A DNA stretch of 64,000 bases from Streptomyces lomondensis (GCF_014651035.1 NZ_BMWC01000002.1:310001-374000); one strand, 5' to 3'. Positions 1-12,131 are shown, numbered from the stretch's first letter. Notes: a model not told the origin generated them from the letters alone. Numbers and translations are program-made.

Positions 1-1168
1 CCTGCATCAGGATCATCGACGGGTACAGGCCCCAGTACGACCAGGTCTGGTTGACCTTCCACAGCGGCTGCCACTGCTGCTCCGCCTCGGAGAACAGCTC
101 GGCGGCGACCGAGCCGGTGGAGTCCTCGCGCAGCCCGCCGAAGGAGATGACGTCACCGTTGCCGAGGATCGTGGCCGACGGGTACCAGTGGCCGTCGTTC
201 ATGTCGTTGGTCTTGGAGTAGGTCTCCGTCTCCGGGTCGAAGACATACGAGTCCTTGTAGCCCTGGTAGCCGACGCGGCCGTCCGCCGTCGGGTAGCCCT
301 TGTTGCCGCTCATCACCAGCACGCGCCCGTCCTGGAGCTGCACATGCCCGGCGCAGAACATGTCCTTCGGCGTGGGGATGACCTTGTAGGTGCCCTTCTC
401 CGGGTCGTAGACCGCCGAGGTGAAGGTGCCCGCCTCGAACATCGACTCGTCGTTGCCGGAGCCCGCGATCAGCAGCACCTTGCCGTTGTGCAGGACGACG
501 GAGTGCATGGAGCGGACCGGGTTCTGGGTCGGGAGCACGTCCCACTTGCCGTTGGCGCACTGCTCGGCCGTGCCGGTGCACTGCGGTGGCAGAACCGGGT
601 CGGGCACCTGGTCCATCGTGTAGTCGTCGGTGGTGGCAGAGCCGGTGCCGTAGACGGAGACGCCCCAGGAGATGCGGTCGGTGCCGGCCGGGACCTCGGG
701 GGTGCGGACCGTGGCCTCGGTCCAGGTGCCCGCCAAGTCCAGCGTCTTGAGGTCGGTCCAGTACTGCCAGCCGGCCGTCGTGTCGTGCCGGAACAGCGTG
801 ATCGCCGCGTCCGGGGTCGTCGTCTTGTACCAGAGGCCGAGGTCGTACTGCTTGCCCGGCGTCACCACCGGGGCGCACTCCGCGGACTCGGTGATCAGCG
901 CCTTGCGGTCGCCCTCGACGCGGCGGGTCAGCTCGACCTTCATGGCCTTGGCCCCGGAGTGCGCGTCGGCCGTGGTGGTGAAGGCGAAGTCGTTGTCGCC
1001 CCAGCCGGACTTCTCCCAGCAGTACGGCATGTCACCGGTGCCGGCGGTCTCGAAGCCCGGGTTCTTGATGAGGTTGGCGGCGGAGGCGGGCTGGGGTGCG
1101 GTCAGCAGCAGGCCCGAGGTGAGGCCCGCCACGGACAGGAGCGCGGTCGTTCTGCGACGAAGGTTCAC
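1..1168 (-). CDS. Secreted radical-copper (galactose/glyoxal) oxidase, 3' end outside window
   Basis: Galactose-oxidase/GlxA-like copper radical oxidase, expected to oxidise alcohol or aldehyde groups of a glycan outside the membrane. A GTG start at 1168 follows GAGGAG and overlaps the upstream stop as GTGA, so translation is coupled. Residues 1-30 are a signal peptide (Arg-rich n-region, hydrophobic core, ASA cleavage site). Next comes a carbohydrate-binding-like beta-sandwich domain (NLIKNPGFE, about 32-190), then kelch-type repeats. FCAGH and GHWYPSATIL match the positions of the Cys and Tyr that form the thioether-linked radical cofactor in the family. The downstream copper ligands lie beyond base 1 and could not be checked. 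Last gene of a four-gene glycosyltransferase operon. The family is clear; the substrate is unknown. Confidence 0.85.
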   Translation of the reverse strand, partial: MNLRRRTTALLSVAGLTSGLLLTAPQPASAANLIKNPGFETAGTGDMPYCWEKSGWGDNDFAFTTTADAHSGAKAMKVELTRRVEGDRKALITESAECAPVVTPGKQYDLGLWYKTTTPDAAITLFRHDTTAGWQYWTDLKTLDLAGTWTEATVRTPEVPAGTDRISWGVSVYGTGSATTDDYTMDQVPDPVLPPQCTGTAEQCANGKWDVLPTQNPVRSMHSVVLHNGKVLLIAGSGNDESMFEAGTFTSAVYDPEKGTYKVIPTPKDMFCAGHVQLQDGRVLVMSGNKGYPTADGRVGYQGYKDSYVFDPETETYSKTNDMNDGHWYPSATILGNGDVISFGGLREDSTGSVAAELFSEAEQQWQPLWKVNQTWSYWGLYPSMILMQ

Positions 1169-2358
1169 ACGGCTCTCCTCGCGGTGCGGCCGTCGCGCAC
1201 GGACTCCTCACGGACCCGGCGCGGCAGGTAGACCAGCGCTTCGGTGGCCACGAAGCGCAGGACGAACGTCGTGACCAGCGCGAGCGCGGTGGCGGACAGC
1301 ACGCCCAGGTGCAGCTGGTGCACGAACACGGCGATCAGCGGGATGCGCAGCACCAGATCGGCGTTGGCGAGCAGCGCGAACCGCCCGGCCCGGTCCCACC
1401 AGCGCCGGTGCCGGCGCCGCTCGCGGAACAGCAGGTGCTCGATGAGCACGAAGTTCCAGGCGACGCCGAGCTGGTTGGCGAGGATCTCCGCCGGTACGTA
1501 GTGCATGCCGACGGCGGTCAGCGCCCACAGGCCGAGCAGGTTCGGGACGAAGCCCGTGAGCCCGATCAGGCCGAAGCCGATCATGCGCGCGACCGGCGAG
1601 GCGGCGCGCAGCCCGGCCAGATGGCGCAGGAAGCGGAAGCCTTCCTGCGCGGTCGACTTGGACTCGCCTGCGAACCGGTCCTGGAAGACGAACGGCACCT
1701 CGGTGACCGCGCGCGGGCGGCTGCGGACGGCGAGTTCGAGGAGGATCTTGTAGCCGAGCGGCTGGAGGACCTCGGCGGTGACCGCGCTGCGGCGGATCGC
1801 GAAGAAGCCGCTCATCGGGTCGCTGATGCCGTGCAGCCGACGGGGAAAGAGCGCCTTGGTCAGCCAGGTCGCCCCGCGCGAGACGGCCACGCGGTAGCTG
1901 CCCGCGAGCCCGGCCCGGCTGCCGCCCTTGATGTACCGGGAGGCGACGACCAGCCCGGCGTTCGCCCGCTCGCCGGTGGCGACCAGGTCGGGCACGAGCG
2001 CCGGCGGGTGCTGGCAGTCGCCGTCCATGACGACGATCCAGTCCGAGGTGGCCGCCTTCAGCCCCTCGACGACCGCGCCCCCGAGCCCGCCCACCGGCTC
2101 CTCGCGGTGCAGCACGGTCACCGGGAACGGGCAGTCCTGCGCCGCCTTCTCGATGACCGCGGGTGTGTCGTCGGTGGAGTCGTCGACGAACAGGACCTCG
2201 CAGGGCAGCCGGGCCGGGACGGACTCGGTGATCTGGCGCAGCAACTGCCGTACGTTCGCCGACTCGTTGAACGTCGGTACGACGATGGTGACGGCGCCCG
2301 GTTCGGGGATCTCGGCGGTCTCGACGACCTCTCCGGGGACGGTGGACTCCTGGCTCAT
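1165..2358 (-). CDS. GT2 polyprenol-phosphate glycosyltransferase with GtrA-like membrane domain
   Basis: A 397-aa protein. Residues about 20-245 are a DPM1-like GT-A glycosyltransferase (VVPTFNES, FVDDSTDDT, MDGDCQHPP, SRYIKGG, DPMSGFFAIRR), the type that loads a sugar from a nucleotide onto a polyprenyl phosphate. The C-terminal part (about 255-380) has four hydrophobic segments typical of the GtrA flippase-like domain. ATG at 2358 overlaps the upstream stop (ATGA), and its own stop overlaps the start of the oxidase gene. It probably supplies the lipid-linked sugar used by the neighbouring GT39-like enzyme. That is inferred from gene order. Confidence 0.85.
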   Translation of the reverse strand: MSQESTVPGEVVETAEIPEPGAVTIVVPTFNESANVRQLLRQITESVPARLPCEVLFVDDSTDDTPAVIEKAAQDCPFPVTVLHREEPVGGLGGAVVEGLKAATSDWIVVMDGDCQHPPALVPDLVATGERANAGLVVASRYIKGGSRAGLAGSYRVAVSRGATWLTKALFPRRLHGISDPMSGFFAIRRSAVTAEVLQPLGYKILLELAVRSRPRAVTEVPFVFQDRFAGESKSTAQEGFRFLRHLAGLRAASPVARMIGFGLIGLTGFVPNLLGLWALTAVGMHYVPAEILANQLGVAWNFVLIEHLLFRERRRHRRWWDRAGRFALLANADLVLRIPLIAVFVHQLHLGVLSATALALVTTFVLRFVATEALVYLPRRVREESVRDGRTARRAV

Positions 2359-4004
2359 CGCGCGCCTCCGGCGGACGTCTGGATCTGGCGGATCTCGATG
2401 CGGTCCTCGCCGGTGCCGAAGGTGGCGACCGGTTCCGAGTGCTCCATGGCGGCCTTGACGTTGGGCAGGTCGGCCGCGTCGCGCCGCACGGTCGGCGAGG
2501 CGACGACGTAGTCCAGGTCCTTCCAGCCGCGCGGCATCGTCTTCGTCACCGCCGGGTCCAGGTCGGCCTTGTAGAACCAGATGACGCCGAGCCCGGGCCG
2601 GTAGCCCTGGTGGACGAGGTCGAGCCAGAGGGCGTCGTCGACCAGCACCCGGGTGCGCTCCGGGTTCTCGACCTCGGTGGCCAGCCACTTGGAGGCGGCC
2701 TTGTAGGGGGCGTTGGCGTCGGTGGTGACGGCGGTGCGGGCGCCGTCGTACCAGTGCGGGACGACGTAGGCGCCGGCGGCCAGGGCGAGAACCGTGGCGA
2801 GCGCGTACCGGCCCACGCTGACGTAGCGTTTCTCCGCCTCGGAGCGCCAGCGGCTCAGCACCGCGTGGGCGACGGAGGCGGTTCCTCCGGCGAGGACCAG
2901 CGCGAGGAACGGCAGGGCCTGGATGACGTACATCGCGGGCAGGTAGCCGTTCGGGCGCAGCGCCAGCGCGGCGAAGATCGCGACGGCCAGGGCCGGTCCG
3001 GCCAGGGCCCGGGCGGTGACCGACCAGCGCCAGGTGGCGAGCAGGAGCAGGGCGCCCGCGAGGCCGCCGAGGGGCAGGATCCTGTCGTAGTACAGCCACG
3101 ACTGGAGCACGCCCCAGGAGCCGGACCCCTGGTCGAGGATGAAGCCCGAACCGGGCCTGGTCATCTGGTACTTGACGCCGTCCCAGAGGGAGACGTGCCC
3201 GGCGCCGGGCAGCAACTCGCCCTTCAGCAGGGCGAACAGCGGGTACGAGAAGCCGATCAGGGCGCAGGCCGTGACGGCTCCAGTGAGGGCGAACTTGCGG
3301 GTGTCCTTGTGGCTGTGCCGCCACATGGTGAGGAACAGGGCGGGCAGGACGACGAGCATCGTCTCCTTGGTGAGCACGGCCGTGGCGGCCGCGATGCCCG
3401 CGCCGAAGTGGTGCCAGAGGTGGCGGCTCGGGGAGGCGGCCAGCGTGAAGGCCAGCAGCGTCCACATCACCGCGAGGTTGTCGAGGAAGATCTCCCGCTG
3501 GAGGACGACCGCCAGCGGCGAGAGGCCGAAGAACACCATGCCGAGCGCGGCCGCCCAGCGGGGCAGCGCCAGGCGGCGGCCCAGCACGTAGACGAGGACG
3601 GCGCTGATGCCGCTGATCAGCAGCATCGCGGCGCGCATGGTGCCCACCGTCATCGACTCGGGGCTGATCAGCGCCGGTATCCAGGTCAGCACGGCGATCT
3701 GGATCCAGCCCAGCGGCGGGTGGTCGTACCAGTAGGTGTAGTGGGCGAGGCCGTTGCCCTGCTGGACCGACCAGGCCTGGGCGAGGTAGGTGCCCTCGTC
3801 GTCGCTGAGGGCCGGGTAGTCGGCGATGTTCCAGCCCTGCACGACGAGGATCGCCACGAGGAGGACACCGCACAGGAGCAGGTCGGACCGGGAGGAGCGC
3901 AGCCGGCTCGGCGGCTCCACGCGGCGGTGCGCACCGGTGCCGGACACAGGCCGTCGCTGCGCGGGGACCTTCACAGGGGTCACCGCGGGAAGGGTGGAGG
4001 TCAC
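2355..4004 (-). CDS. GT39/ArnT-like polytopic membrane glycosyltransferase
   Basis: A 549-aa integral membrane protein with about ten or more hydrophobic segments after a 35-residue cytoplasmic N-terminus. The first external loop holds the acidic motif DDEGTYLAQ, and HPPLGW follows, as in the PMT/ArnT (GT-C) families that use polyprenyl-phosphate sugars as donors. A soluble C-terminal domain of about 110 residues follows the last membrane segment. Both ends overlap neighbours by 4 nt (ATGA), so it sits inside one translational unit. It is expected to decorate an extracellular polymer or protein with sugars. Acceptor and donor cannot be read from the sequence. Confidence 0.85.
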   Translation of the reverse strand: MTSTLPAVTPVKVPAQRRPVSGTGAHRRVEPPSRLRSSRSDLLLCGVLLVAILVVQGWNIADYPALSDDEGTYLAQAWSVQQGNGLAHYTYWYDHPPLGWIQIAVLTWIPALISPESMTVGTMRAAMLLISGISAVLVYVLGRRLALPRWAAALGMVFFGLSPLAVVLQREIFLDNLAVMWTLLAFTLAASPSRHLWHHFGAGIAAATAVLTKETMLVVLPALFLTMWRHSHKDTRKFALTGAVTACALIGFSYPLFALLKGELLPGAGHVSLWDGVKYQMTRPGSGFILDQGSGSWGVLQSWLYYDRILPLGGLAGALLLLATWRWSVTARALAGPALAVAIFAALALRPNGYLPAMYVIQALPFLALVLAGGTASVAHAVLSRWRSEAEKRYVSVGRYALATVLALAAGAYVVPHWYDGARTAVTTDANAPYKAASKWLATEVENPERTRVLVDDALWLDLVHQGYRPGLGVIWFYKADLDPAVTKTMPRGWKDLDYVVASPTVRRDAADLPNVKAAMEHSEPVATFGTGEDRIEIRQIQTSAGGAR

Positions 4005-5278
4005 GCGGGAACGTCCTCTCGGGTCTCACGGCTCGCTTCGGCCCGGGTGAGGTGCGCGCCGACGTGCGTCGTCAGCTCCCAGTCGTTGCGGCCGCGCTGC
4101 TCACGCCACACGGCCCGGACGGCCGCCCCGGCGAGCAGGACCTGGTAGAAGGGGCCGCCCACGATCAGCTTCAGGTAGTGCGCGAACCGCACGCGCAGCC
4201 CGTACTGCTTGCCGAAGTCGTGCAGTCCGACGATCTCGAAGACGAAGGTGACCAGAGCGGTGACGGCCGGCAGGAAGGTGATGAAGGCGATGCCGACGGG
4301 CACGTCCAGGAACAGGGCGATCGCCACGTTCAGCGGGATGACCAGGCCGGTGAAGGCCTGCATGAACGGCGTCATCAGGGTGTAGCGGGCGAGCAGCCGC
4401 TGCCCGAGGGTGGGCAGTTGCTTCCAGTCCTTCTTCCGGTACACCTGGAGGAACCCCTGGTTCCAGCGGGTGCGCTGCTTCAGCAGGGACATCAGCGAGC
4501 CCGGGGTCTCCTCCCGGGTCACCATGTCGGAGTCGTAGGCGACGACGACCTTCTTGCCGACGCTGGACAGGCGCACGCCCAGGTCGCAGTCCTCGGCGAG
4601 GCAGTTCGGGTCCCAGCCGCCGGCTTCCCTCAGGACGCCGGTGCGGACGAAGACCGTGTTGCCGCCGAGCGGAATGAAACCTTTCTGCGCGTGCAGGTGG
4701 AGCCGCGAGCGGAACCAGAAGAAGTACTCCAGGCAGTTGCGCAGGCTGTACCAGCTGGAGTGGAAGTTGATCAGCTGCACCCCGCCCTGCACGACGTCGG
4801 CGCCGGTGGTGCGGAAGGCGTGGTCGACGTGCGCGAGCAGCTCGGGGTGGACCTGGTCCTCCGCGTCGAAGACGCCGACGACGTCGCCGCGGCAGTGCGG
4901 CAGCGCCGTGTTCATGGCCTTCGGCTTGTTCTTCTTCTCGTGCGTGTCGACGACGACGCGGACCCGGGGATCACGCGCCGCGGCCCGCTCGGCCACGGCG
5001 GTGGTCTCCGGGTCGTCGTGCCCGACGATCACGATGATCTCGAAGCCGGTGTGGCTCGACTCCAGCAGCCGCTGGATCGTGTGGTCCAGCACCGCCTGTT
5101 CGTGCCGGGCGGGCAGCAGCAGCGAGAAGGAGACGTGCTCGTCCCCGTCCGGACTGCTGAACCGGGTGGAGGCGAGCACTTCCGGCGTGCGCCAGGCGTG
5201 CATCTGCCACCACAGCGTGAACGCCGCCATCCAGAACAGGGCCAGTGAAACGGCAGCGATGAAGACAGACGTCAGCAA
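4001..5278 (-). CDS. Processive GT2 family (cellulose-synthase-like) glycosyltransferase
   Basis: A 425-aa membrane GT2 enzyme. It has one N-terminal helix, a cytoplasmic catalytic domain, then three to four C-terminal helices. The processive-synthase signature is present: LLPARHE, DAEDQ, GGNTVF, LAEDCDLG and QRTRW (the QxxRW motif). TTG at 5278 is chosen because a GGGGGGA ribosome site lies about 5 nt upstream and the helix begins immediately. First gene of the operon, with a 132-nt gap to the next gene. The pairing with a copper radical oxidase recalls CslA/GlxA of Streptomyces hyphal tips, but at 425 aa this is shorter than the CslA I remember, so it is probably a paralogue or another polysaccharide synthase. 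Confidence 0.85.
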   Translation of the reverse strand: MLTSVFIAAVSLALFWMAAFTLWWQMHAWRTPEVLASTRFSSPDGDEHVSFSLLLPARHEQAVLDHTIQRLLESSHTGFEIIVIVGHDDPETTAVAERAAARDPRVRVVVDTHEKKNKPKAMNTALPHCRGDVVGVFDAEDQVHPELLAHVDHAFRTTGADVVQGGVQLINFHSSWYSLRNCLEYFFWFRSRLHLHAQKGFIPLGGNTVFVRTGVLREAGGWDPNCLAEDCDLGVRLSSVGKKVVVAYDSDMVTREETPGSLMSLLKQRTRWNQGFLQVYRKKDWKQLPTLGQRLLARYTLMTPFMQAFTGLVIPLNVAIALFLDVPVGIAFITFLPAVTALVTFVFEIVGLHDFGKQYGLRVRFAHYLKLIVGGPFYQVLLAGAAVRAVWREQRGRNDWELTTHVGAHLTRAEASRETREDVPA

Positions 5279-5410
5279 ACAGATCCCCCCAGATCCAAGA
5301 CCCCCCGTCGCGACCGTCCCGTCCGTCGCGACACTGTGCAGAGATTAAGGGGGAACTGTGAAGTCTGGGGGCTGTTCCGATAAAGAGCGTGTTTCCGTTG
5401 ATTCGCGGAT

Positions 5411-7444
<2,034 letters not shown>

Positions 7445-7681
7445 GGTTCCCATCCTGCCGCAGTACCCCGCCCGCCACGCGTCAGGCGTCGCACGGGACG
7501 CCCGGCCGCCGGGCGCGCGGCACACCGGCCCACCCGGGTCTTCACACAATCGTGCCGGGCACGCCCCCTCGCCCCGATGCGCCGTCCGCAGCACACTTGA
7601 CCACGACACGACCGAGACAACGAGCGAGGGACGACCGAGGGACCACCGAGGATCGCCGTTGCCGCCGGAGGGGGACGTGAC

Positions 7682-10600
7682 ATGCGGGACAGTCATCGGG
7701 CGGAGGCCGAGCGGCTGTTGGTGCGGGCCGTGGAGGAGGAGGTGCGCCGCACGGGCGGGCGCACCGACGGGAAGGTGCTGCTCGCGCGGGCGCGCGGGGC
7801 GCTCGACGTGATGGCGCGGAGCGCGTCCGAGGAGTACGAGGCCTACACGCGCGCCCTGGACGAGGCCGCGGCCGGGCAGCTGACCTTCGGGCAGCGCTAC
7901 GCCCGGGAGGGTGCCGGGACGCCGCTGCTGGTGGCCGGGGTCGCGGCGGTCGCGGCCGTCGTCGCCGACATGGCCCTCGGCACGGGCACCGGCACGGCGC
8001 TGGGCGCGGGCGTCACGGTCGGCGTCGTGGGCGCCGCCGCGACGGTGGTGAAGGTGGTCGGCTCCCATCTGCCGGCCGCGCACCGCCGCGCCGGAGCCGC
8101 GAGCCAGCCGGGCGGACCGGAACAGCTGCGGCTCCAGTGGCTGACGGCGCTGGAGGTGCGGGGCATCCGGCCGTTCCTGGACCAGCAGCGGGTCCTCGCC
8201 GCCTCCACCGGACCGAAGAAGACGGGGCCGCGGCTGCGGGGCGCCGACAAGAGCGCGGCGGCCCGCGGGCGCAATGTGCTGACGCAGTCCTTCGGGCAGC
8301 TGCCGGAACCGGCGAAGCCGTTCGCCGGGCGGCGGCAGGAGCTGGCGCAGATCCGGCAGTGGGTGCAGGCGGCCCGGGCGAGCACGGAGACCCAGCCGAC
8401 CGTGGTCGTCCTGCACGGCACGCCCGGCAGCGGCCGTACGACCCTCGCGGTGCACGCCACGCACGATCTGAAGGACTACTTCCGCGGCGCCTGCGTCGTC
8501 GACCTGCGCGCCGAGGGCCCGGGCGAGTCGCCGCTGCCCACCCGCGACGCCCTGCTGCACCTGCTGAACCGGCTCGGCGCGCCCCGCGAGCAACTGCTGT
8601 TCCGCGAGCGCTCCTCCCCCGACCAGCAGGTCAAACGGCTCAGCGAGCTGTACCACCAGCATCTGACCGGCCTGCCGGTCACGGTCGTCCTCGACGACGC
8701 CGCGGACGCCGAGCAGATCCGCGCCCTGGTCCCGGAGCGGTCCGACAGCCTCGTGCTCGTGACCGCGCGGCGCCCGCTGGAGCTGTCCGACCTGCCCGCG
8801 CGGGTGCACCAGCTGGCCGTGGAGCCGCTGGACGCGGCGGGTGCGGAGGAACTGCTCGGCGCGGCGGCCCAGGACCGCTCCGGGCCGTACGACGCCGAGT
8901 CCGCCGACCGGGTCCGGGAGCTGTGCGGCGGACTGCCCCTGGCGCTGCGCATCGCGGGCTCCTGCCTCGGCCCGCGCTCCCCGCGCGCCCTGGCCACCGA
9001 CCTCGACGCGTACGGCCCGGTCGAGCCGGTCGAGCGCGCCCTGTGGCTGCGCTACAGCGACCAGTCCGAGACCGTACGGCGGCTGCTGCGCCGGCTGGCC
9101 CTGGCCGGCCGGGCCTCGCTGGGCGTCGCCGCGGCCGCCGCGCTGCTGGCCACCGACGAGGCGGAGGCGGCCCGTCACCTGGAGGCGCTGTCCCGTGCGG
9201 GCCTGATCGACCACGTCCGGGGCAACCGCTACCGGCTGCACGACCTGGTCCGCGCCTTCGCCCAGGCCCGCCTCCTCGACGAGGAGGAACCCGCCGAGCG
9301 CACGGCGGCGCAGGAGCGGCTGATCGTGAACTACGCCGAGCTGGCCGACTCGGTGCTGCGCATGGTCGACGGCAACATGTCGACCCGCACCAACCGCTTC
9401 AGCCCCTACGGCTTCACCTCCCTCGACGAGGCGCTGCGCTGGCTGGACGACGAGTCGAGCTTCATCACGGCGGCGCTGCGGCACGCCGAGGGCGTGAACC
9501 AGGCGGCCGTGCTGAACCTGCTGGGCGCCCTGTGCGACTACTGCCTGCTGCGCGGCGACCTCTACCGCCTGGGCGAGATCAGCGAACTCGCGCAGGCGGT
9601 CGACGAGGGCCTGCTCGTCCGCTCGGTGCAGTGGCGCACCGGCATCGCGGCCCGCCAGCTCGGCGAGCTGGACAAGGCCCGTACGACCCTGGCCTCGGTG
9701 GTCGACCTGTACCGGGAGGCGCACCACGACGCCGGGGCCGCCCGCGCCCTGTGCTCCCTCGGCATCACCCTGCACCACCAGGGCAACCTGACGGAGGCGT
9801 CGGCGAAGCTCCGCGAGGCCCTGGCCCTCCAGGCCGCCCCCGCGCTGGCGACGGACCGGGCGTGGACGATGCACGCCCTCGCGGCGGTGGAGCGGGACCG
9901 GGCCCGGCTGGCGGAGGCGCTGGACCTGCTGACCGAGTCGCTGGTCCTGCACCGCCAGGGCGAGTCCGTGCACGGCCAGGCCTGGGCCCACTTCCAGCTC
10001 GGCCAGCTGGGCCTGCGCATGGGCGACGTCCCGCGCGCCGAGGCCGAGCTGCGCGCCGCCCTCGACCTGTACGGCCGGACCCGCGACGCCCGCGGCGAGG
10101 CCTGGGCCCTGACCCAGCTGGCCCGGGCCCTGCTGGTCGCCGGTGACGCGTCCCCGGCCGTGGAGGAGCTGCGCGGGGCGGCGGCCCGGCACCGCGACAA
10201 CGAGGACGCGCGGGGCGAGGCGTGGACCCTGTACTACCTGGGCCAGGCCCTGGAGGAGACCGGCAACCTGGACCAGGCGGTCCGCGAACTGGAACGCTCG
10301 CGCACGATGTTCTCCCGCATGCGGGACGTGTACGGCCTGGCCTGCGCCCGCCACCACTCGGCGCGGGTGACCCGCGACCAGCGGGCGGCCCAGACGGGCT
10401 CCCTGCGCAACTCGGGCTTCGCCCGCCAGCTCCTGGTGGACGCCCGCGCCGACTTCCAGCGCATCGGCGTCGCCCACGGCGAGGCGTGGACCTGCCTGGA
10501 ACTGGCGGTCGTGGACGCGGGCAACGCCCGCACCCAGCAGGCGCTGGCCCTGTGCGACGAGGCCGTCGATCTCTTCACGTCGTACGGCGACCGCCGGGGC

Positions 10601-10879
10601 GAGGACTGGGCCCGCTTCCTGCGCTGCACGCTCCTGCCCTACGCGGCCCCGGGCGGCGTGGAGGTCGGCACGGCCGTCGCCCAGGAGGAACTGTCCCAGC
10701 TGTCCCGCGCCGGCCATCCCCTGCGGGACGAGAAGCTCGCCGACTACGTCGACGCCTGGGCACTGCTGCTGGAGCGCGGCGTGAGCCTGGAGGCGGGGTG
10801 GCAGGCCTGGGGGCTGGGGATGACGCCGAGCCGGCATGCGCGGGAGGTGATGGGGGTCGCCGTGGACGGGAAGGCGTGA
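7682..10879 (+). CDS. STAND NTPase: NB-ARC plus TPR repeats with N-terminal membrane segments
   Basis: A 1065-aa protein. Residues 1-75 are helical and charged. Two hydrophobic stretches (about 80-98 and 108-126) could form a membrane hairpin. An NB-ARC ATPase follows: Walker [10 protein letters not shown] at about 246-254, Walker B VTVVLDDA at about 333-340, and [10 protein letters not shown]. From about 540 to the end there are tandem TPR-like repeats (LGxLxxAxxxLxxAxxL). Streptomyces AfsR/SARP proteins have this NB-ARC-TPR half, but no DNA-binding or bacterial transcription-activator domain is present here. ATG at 7682 follows GGAGGGGG. Monocistronic, ending in a hairpin shared with the convergent neighbour. 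Role unknown; a conformational switch or scaffold at the membrane is inferred. Confidence 0.85.
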   Translation: MRDSHRAEAERLLVRAVEEEVRRTGGRTDGKVLLARARGALDVMARSASEEYEAYTRALDEAAAGQLTFGQRYAREGAGTPLLVAGVAAVAAVVADMALGTGTGTALGAGVTVGVVGAAATVVKVVGSHLPAAHRRAGAASQPGGPEQLRLQWLTALEVRGIRPFLDQQRVLAASTGPKKTGPRLRGADKSAAARGRNVLTQSFGQLPEPAKPFAGRRQELAQIRQWVQAARASTETQPTVVVLHGTPGSGRTTLAVHATHDLKDYFRGACVVDLRAEGPGESPLPTRDALLHLLNRLGAPREQLLFRERSSPDQQVKRLSELYHQHLTGLPVTVVLDDAADAEQIRALVPERSDSLVLVTARRPLELSDLPARVHQLAVEPLDAAGAEELLGAAAQDRSGPYDAESADRVRELCGGLPLALRIAGSCLGPRSPRALATDLDAYGPVEPVERALWLRYSDQSETVRRLLRRLALAGRASLGVAAAAALLATDEAEAARHLEALSRAGLIDHVRGNRYRLHDLVRAFAQARLLDEEEPAERTAAQERLIVNYAELADSVLRMVDGNMSTRTNRFSPYGFTSLDEALRWLDDESSFITAALRHAEGVNQAAVLNLLGALCDYCLLRGDLYRLGEISELAQAVDEGLLVRSVQWRTGIAARQLGELDKARTTLASVVDLYREAHHDAGAARALCSLGITLHHQGNLTEASAKLREALALQAAPALATDRAWTMHALAAVERDRARLAEALDLLTESLVLHRQGESVHGQAWAHFQLGQLGLRMGDVPRAEAELRAALDLYGRTRDARGEAWALTQLARALLVAGDASPAVEELRGAAARHRDNEDARGEAWTLYYLGQALEETGNLDQAVRELERSRTMFSRMRDVYGLACARHHSARVTRDQRAAQTGSLRNSGFARQLLVDARADFQRIGVAHGEAWTCLELAVVDAGNARTQQALALCDEAVDLFTSYGDRRGEDWARFLRCTLLPYAAPGGVEVGTAVAQEELSQLSRAGHPLRDEKLADYVDAWALLLERGVSLEAGWQAWGLGMTPSRHAREVMGVAVDGKA

Positions 10880-10908
10880 CCACCCTCGCGTCCAAAAACA
10901 CGCGGGCA

Positions 10909-10939
10909 CCCGTCGGCGGCGGTGCGGGCCGCCGACGGG
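10909..10939. terminator. Bidirectional hairpin terminator
   Basis: A perfect 12-bp GC stem (10909-10920 with 10928-10939) and a 7-nt loop lie between two convergent genes. No U-tract, as is usual in Streptomyces. Confidence 0.75.
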
Positions 10940-10960
10940 TTCGCCCCTGGCGCGGGAGCG

Positions 10961-11248
10961 TCAGCCTTGCTTCTTGCCCTGGCCCGAGGGCGCGGCGTCC
11001 GCGGTGCCCTCTGTGTCCGGGGACCCCGTCCGGGACGGCTCCGCCTCGGACGTCTCCTTCGGGTCCGGGACCTCCGTGAAGTCGACCCGGTTCATGTGCC
11101 GGCTCATGGACTTCATCAGGGCCCACACCGCCAGGGCCATCGCCGCGAAGACGATGAAGCCGAGGACGCCGGGGGTGACCTTGTCCTCGTCGACCTCCTT
11201 GGCGAAGGAGACGAGGTGCGTCATTGCCAGGCTTGCGCTTGCGCTCAT
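10961..11248 (-). CDS. Small single-pass membrane protein downstream of mca
   Basis: A 95-aa protein with an N-terminal amphipathic segment, one membrane helix (about 29-47, GVLGFIVFAAMALAVWALM), a short basic stretch (KSMSRHMNR), and an acidic, Ser/Pro/Gly-rich tail probably in the cytoplasm. The ATG at 11248 is one base after the mca stop, so it is probably translated by coupling. An ATG three codons upstream would overlap mca by 8 nt. I do not recognise a named family. The position behind mca suggests co-expression only. Confidence 0.75.
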   Translation of the reverse strand: MSASASLAMTHLVSFAKEVDEDKVTPGVLGFIVFAAMALAVWALMKSMSRHMNRVDFTEVPDPKETSEAEPSRTGSPDTEGTADAAPSGQGKKQG

Positions 11249-11249
11249 G

Positions 11250-12131
11250 TCAGGCATTGTCGCGGACGCCCGCGAAGAGGTCGTCCTCGGGGAGGGAGGT
11301 ATCGACGAGGGACTTCGCCAGCTCGTACTCCTCCGTCGGCCAGACCTCCTTCTGGATCTCCATCGGCACCTTGAACCAGCCGCCGTCCGGGTCGATCTGC
11401 GTGGCGTGCGCGATCAGCGCCTTGTCGCGGATCTCGTAGAAGTCGGCGCACGGGATGTGCGTGGTGAGCGTGCGCTGCTTCATGCCGAACTCCTCCCAGC
11501 GCTTGAGCCACTCCCCGTAGGGGGACTCCATGCCGCGGTCGAGCATCGCCTGGTGCAGGGCCTCGGTGCGCGGGCGGTTGAAGCCCTGGTTGTAGTAGAG
11601 CTTCTGCGGCTGGTAGGCGGGGCCGTACTCGGCCTCCCGGTACTTCTCGGTGTCCGCCGCCCCCTCGAACGCCACCATCGAGATCTTGTGGGTCATGATG
11701 TGGTCGGGGTGCGGGTAGCCGCCGTTCTCGTCGTAGGTGGTGATCACCTGGGGACGGAAGGAGCGGATCTTCCGCACCAGCTCACCGGCGGCGTGGTCGA
11801 CGTCCTCCAGGGCGAAGCAGCCCTCCGGCAGCGGCGGCAACGGGTCGCCCTCGGGCAGGCCCGAGTCGACGAAGCCGAGCCACTCCTGCTTGACCCCGAG
11901 GATCTCCCGGGCCTCGTCCATCTCCTTCTTGCGTACCTCGTGGATGTGCTCCTCGATGTACTTGTCGCCCTGCAGCTTCGGGTTGAGGATGGAGCCGCGT
12001 TCCCCGCCCGTGCAGGTCACGACCAGCACGTCCACCCCCTCGGACACGTACTTCGCCATGGTCGCCGCGCCCTTGCTCGACTCGTCGTCGGGGTGGGCAT
12101 GAACGGCCATCAGTCGCAACTGGTCAGTCAA
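11250..12131 (-). CDS. mca: Mycothiol S-conjugate amidase
   Basis: A 293-aa zinc amidase of the LmbE/PIG-L superfamily. It cleaves mycothiol S-conjugates to a mercapturic acid and glucosaminyl-inositol, the actinobacterial detoxification route. Zinc ligands are visible in VHAHPDDES (His13, Asp16) and in YPHPDHIMTH near residue 145. Length and the C-terminal extension fit Mca rather than the shorter deacetylase MshB. The start is TTG at 12131, supported by TGAGGA 7 nt upstream. Followed by a coupled small membrane protein and divergent from the DUF4307 gene. Confidence 0.95.
   Translation of the reverse strand: MTDQLRLMAVHAHPDDESSKGAATMAKYVSEGVDVLVVTCTGGERGSILNPKLQGDKYIEEHIHEVRKKEMDEAREILGVKQEWLGFVDSGLPEGDPLPPLPEGCFALEDVDHAAGELVRKIRSFRPQVITTYDENGGYPHPDHIMTHKISMVAFEGAADTEKYREAEYGPAYQPQKLYYNQGFNRPRTEALHQAMLDRGMESPYGEWLKRWEEFGMKQRTLTTHIPCADFYEIRDKALIAHATQIDPDGGWFKVPMEIQKEVWPTEEYELAKSLVDTSLPEDDLFAGVRDNA

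Noticed and set aside
1165..4029. A 954-codon fusion of the GT2/GtrA protein with upstream sequence
   Set aside because: The upstream half is an out-of-frame reading of the GT39-like gene. The true ATG at 2358 overlaps that gene's stop.
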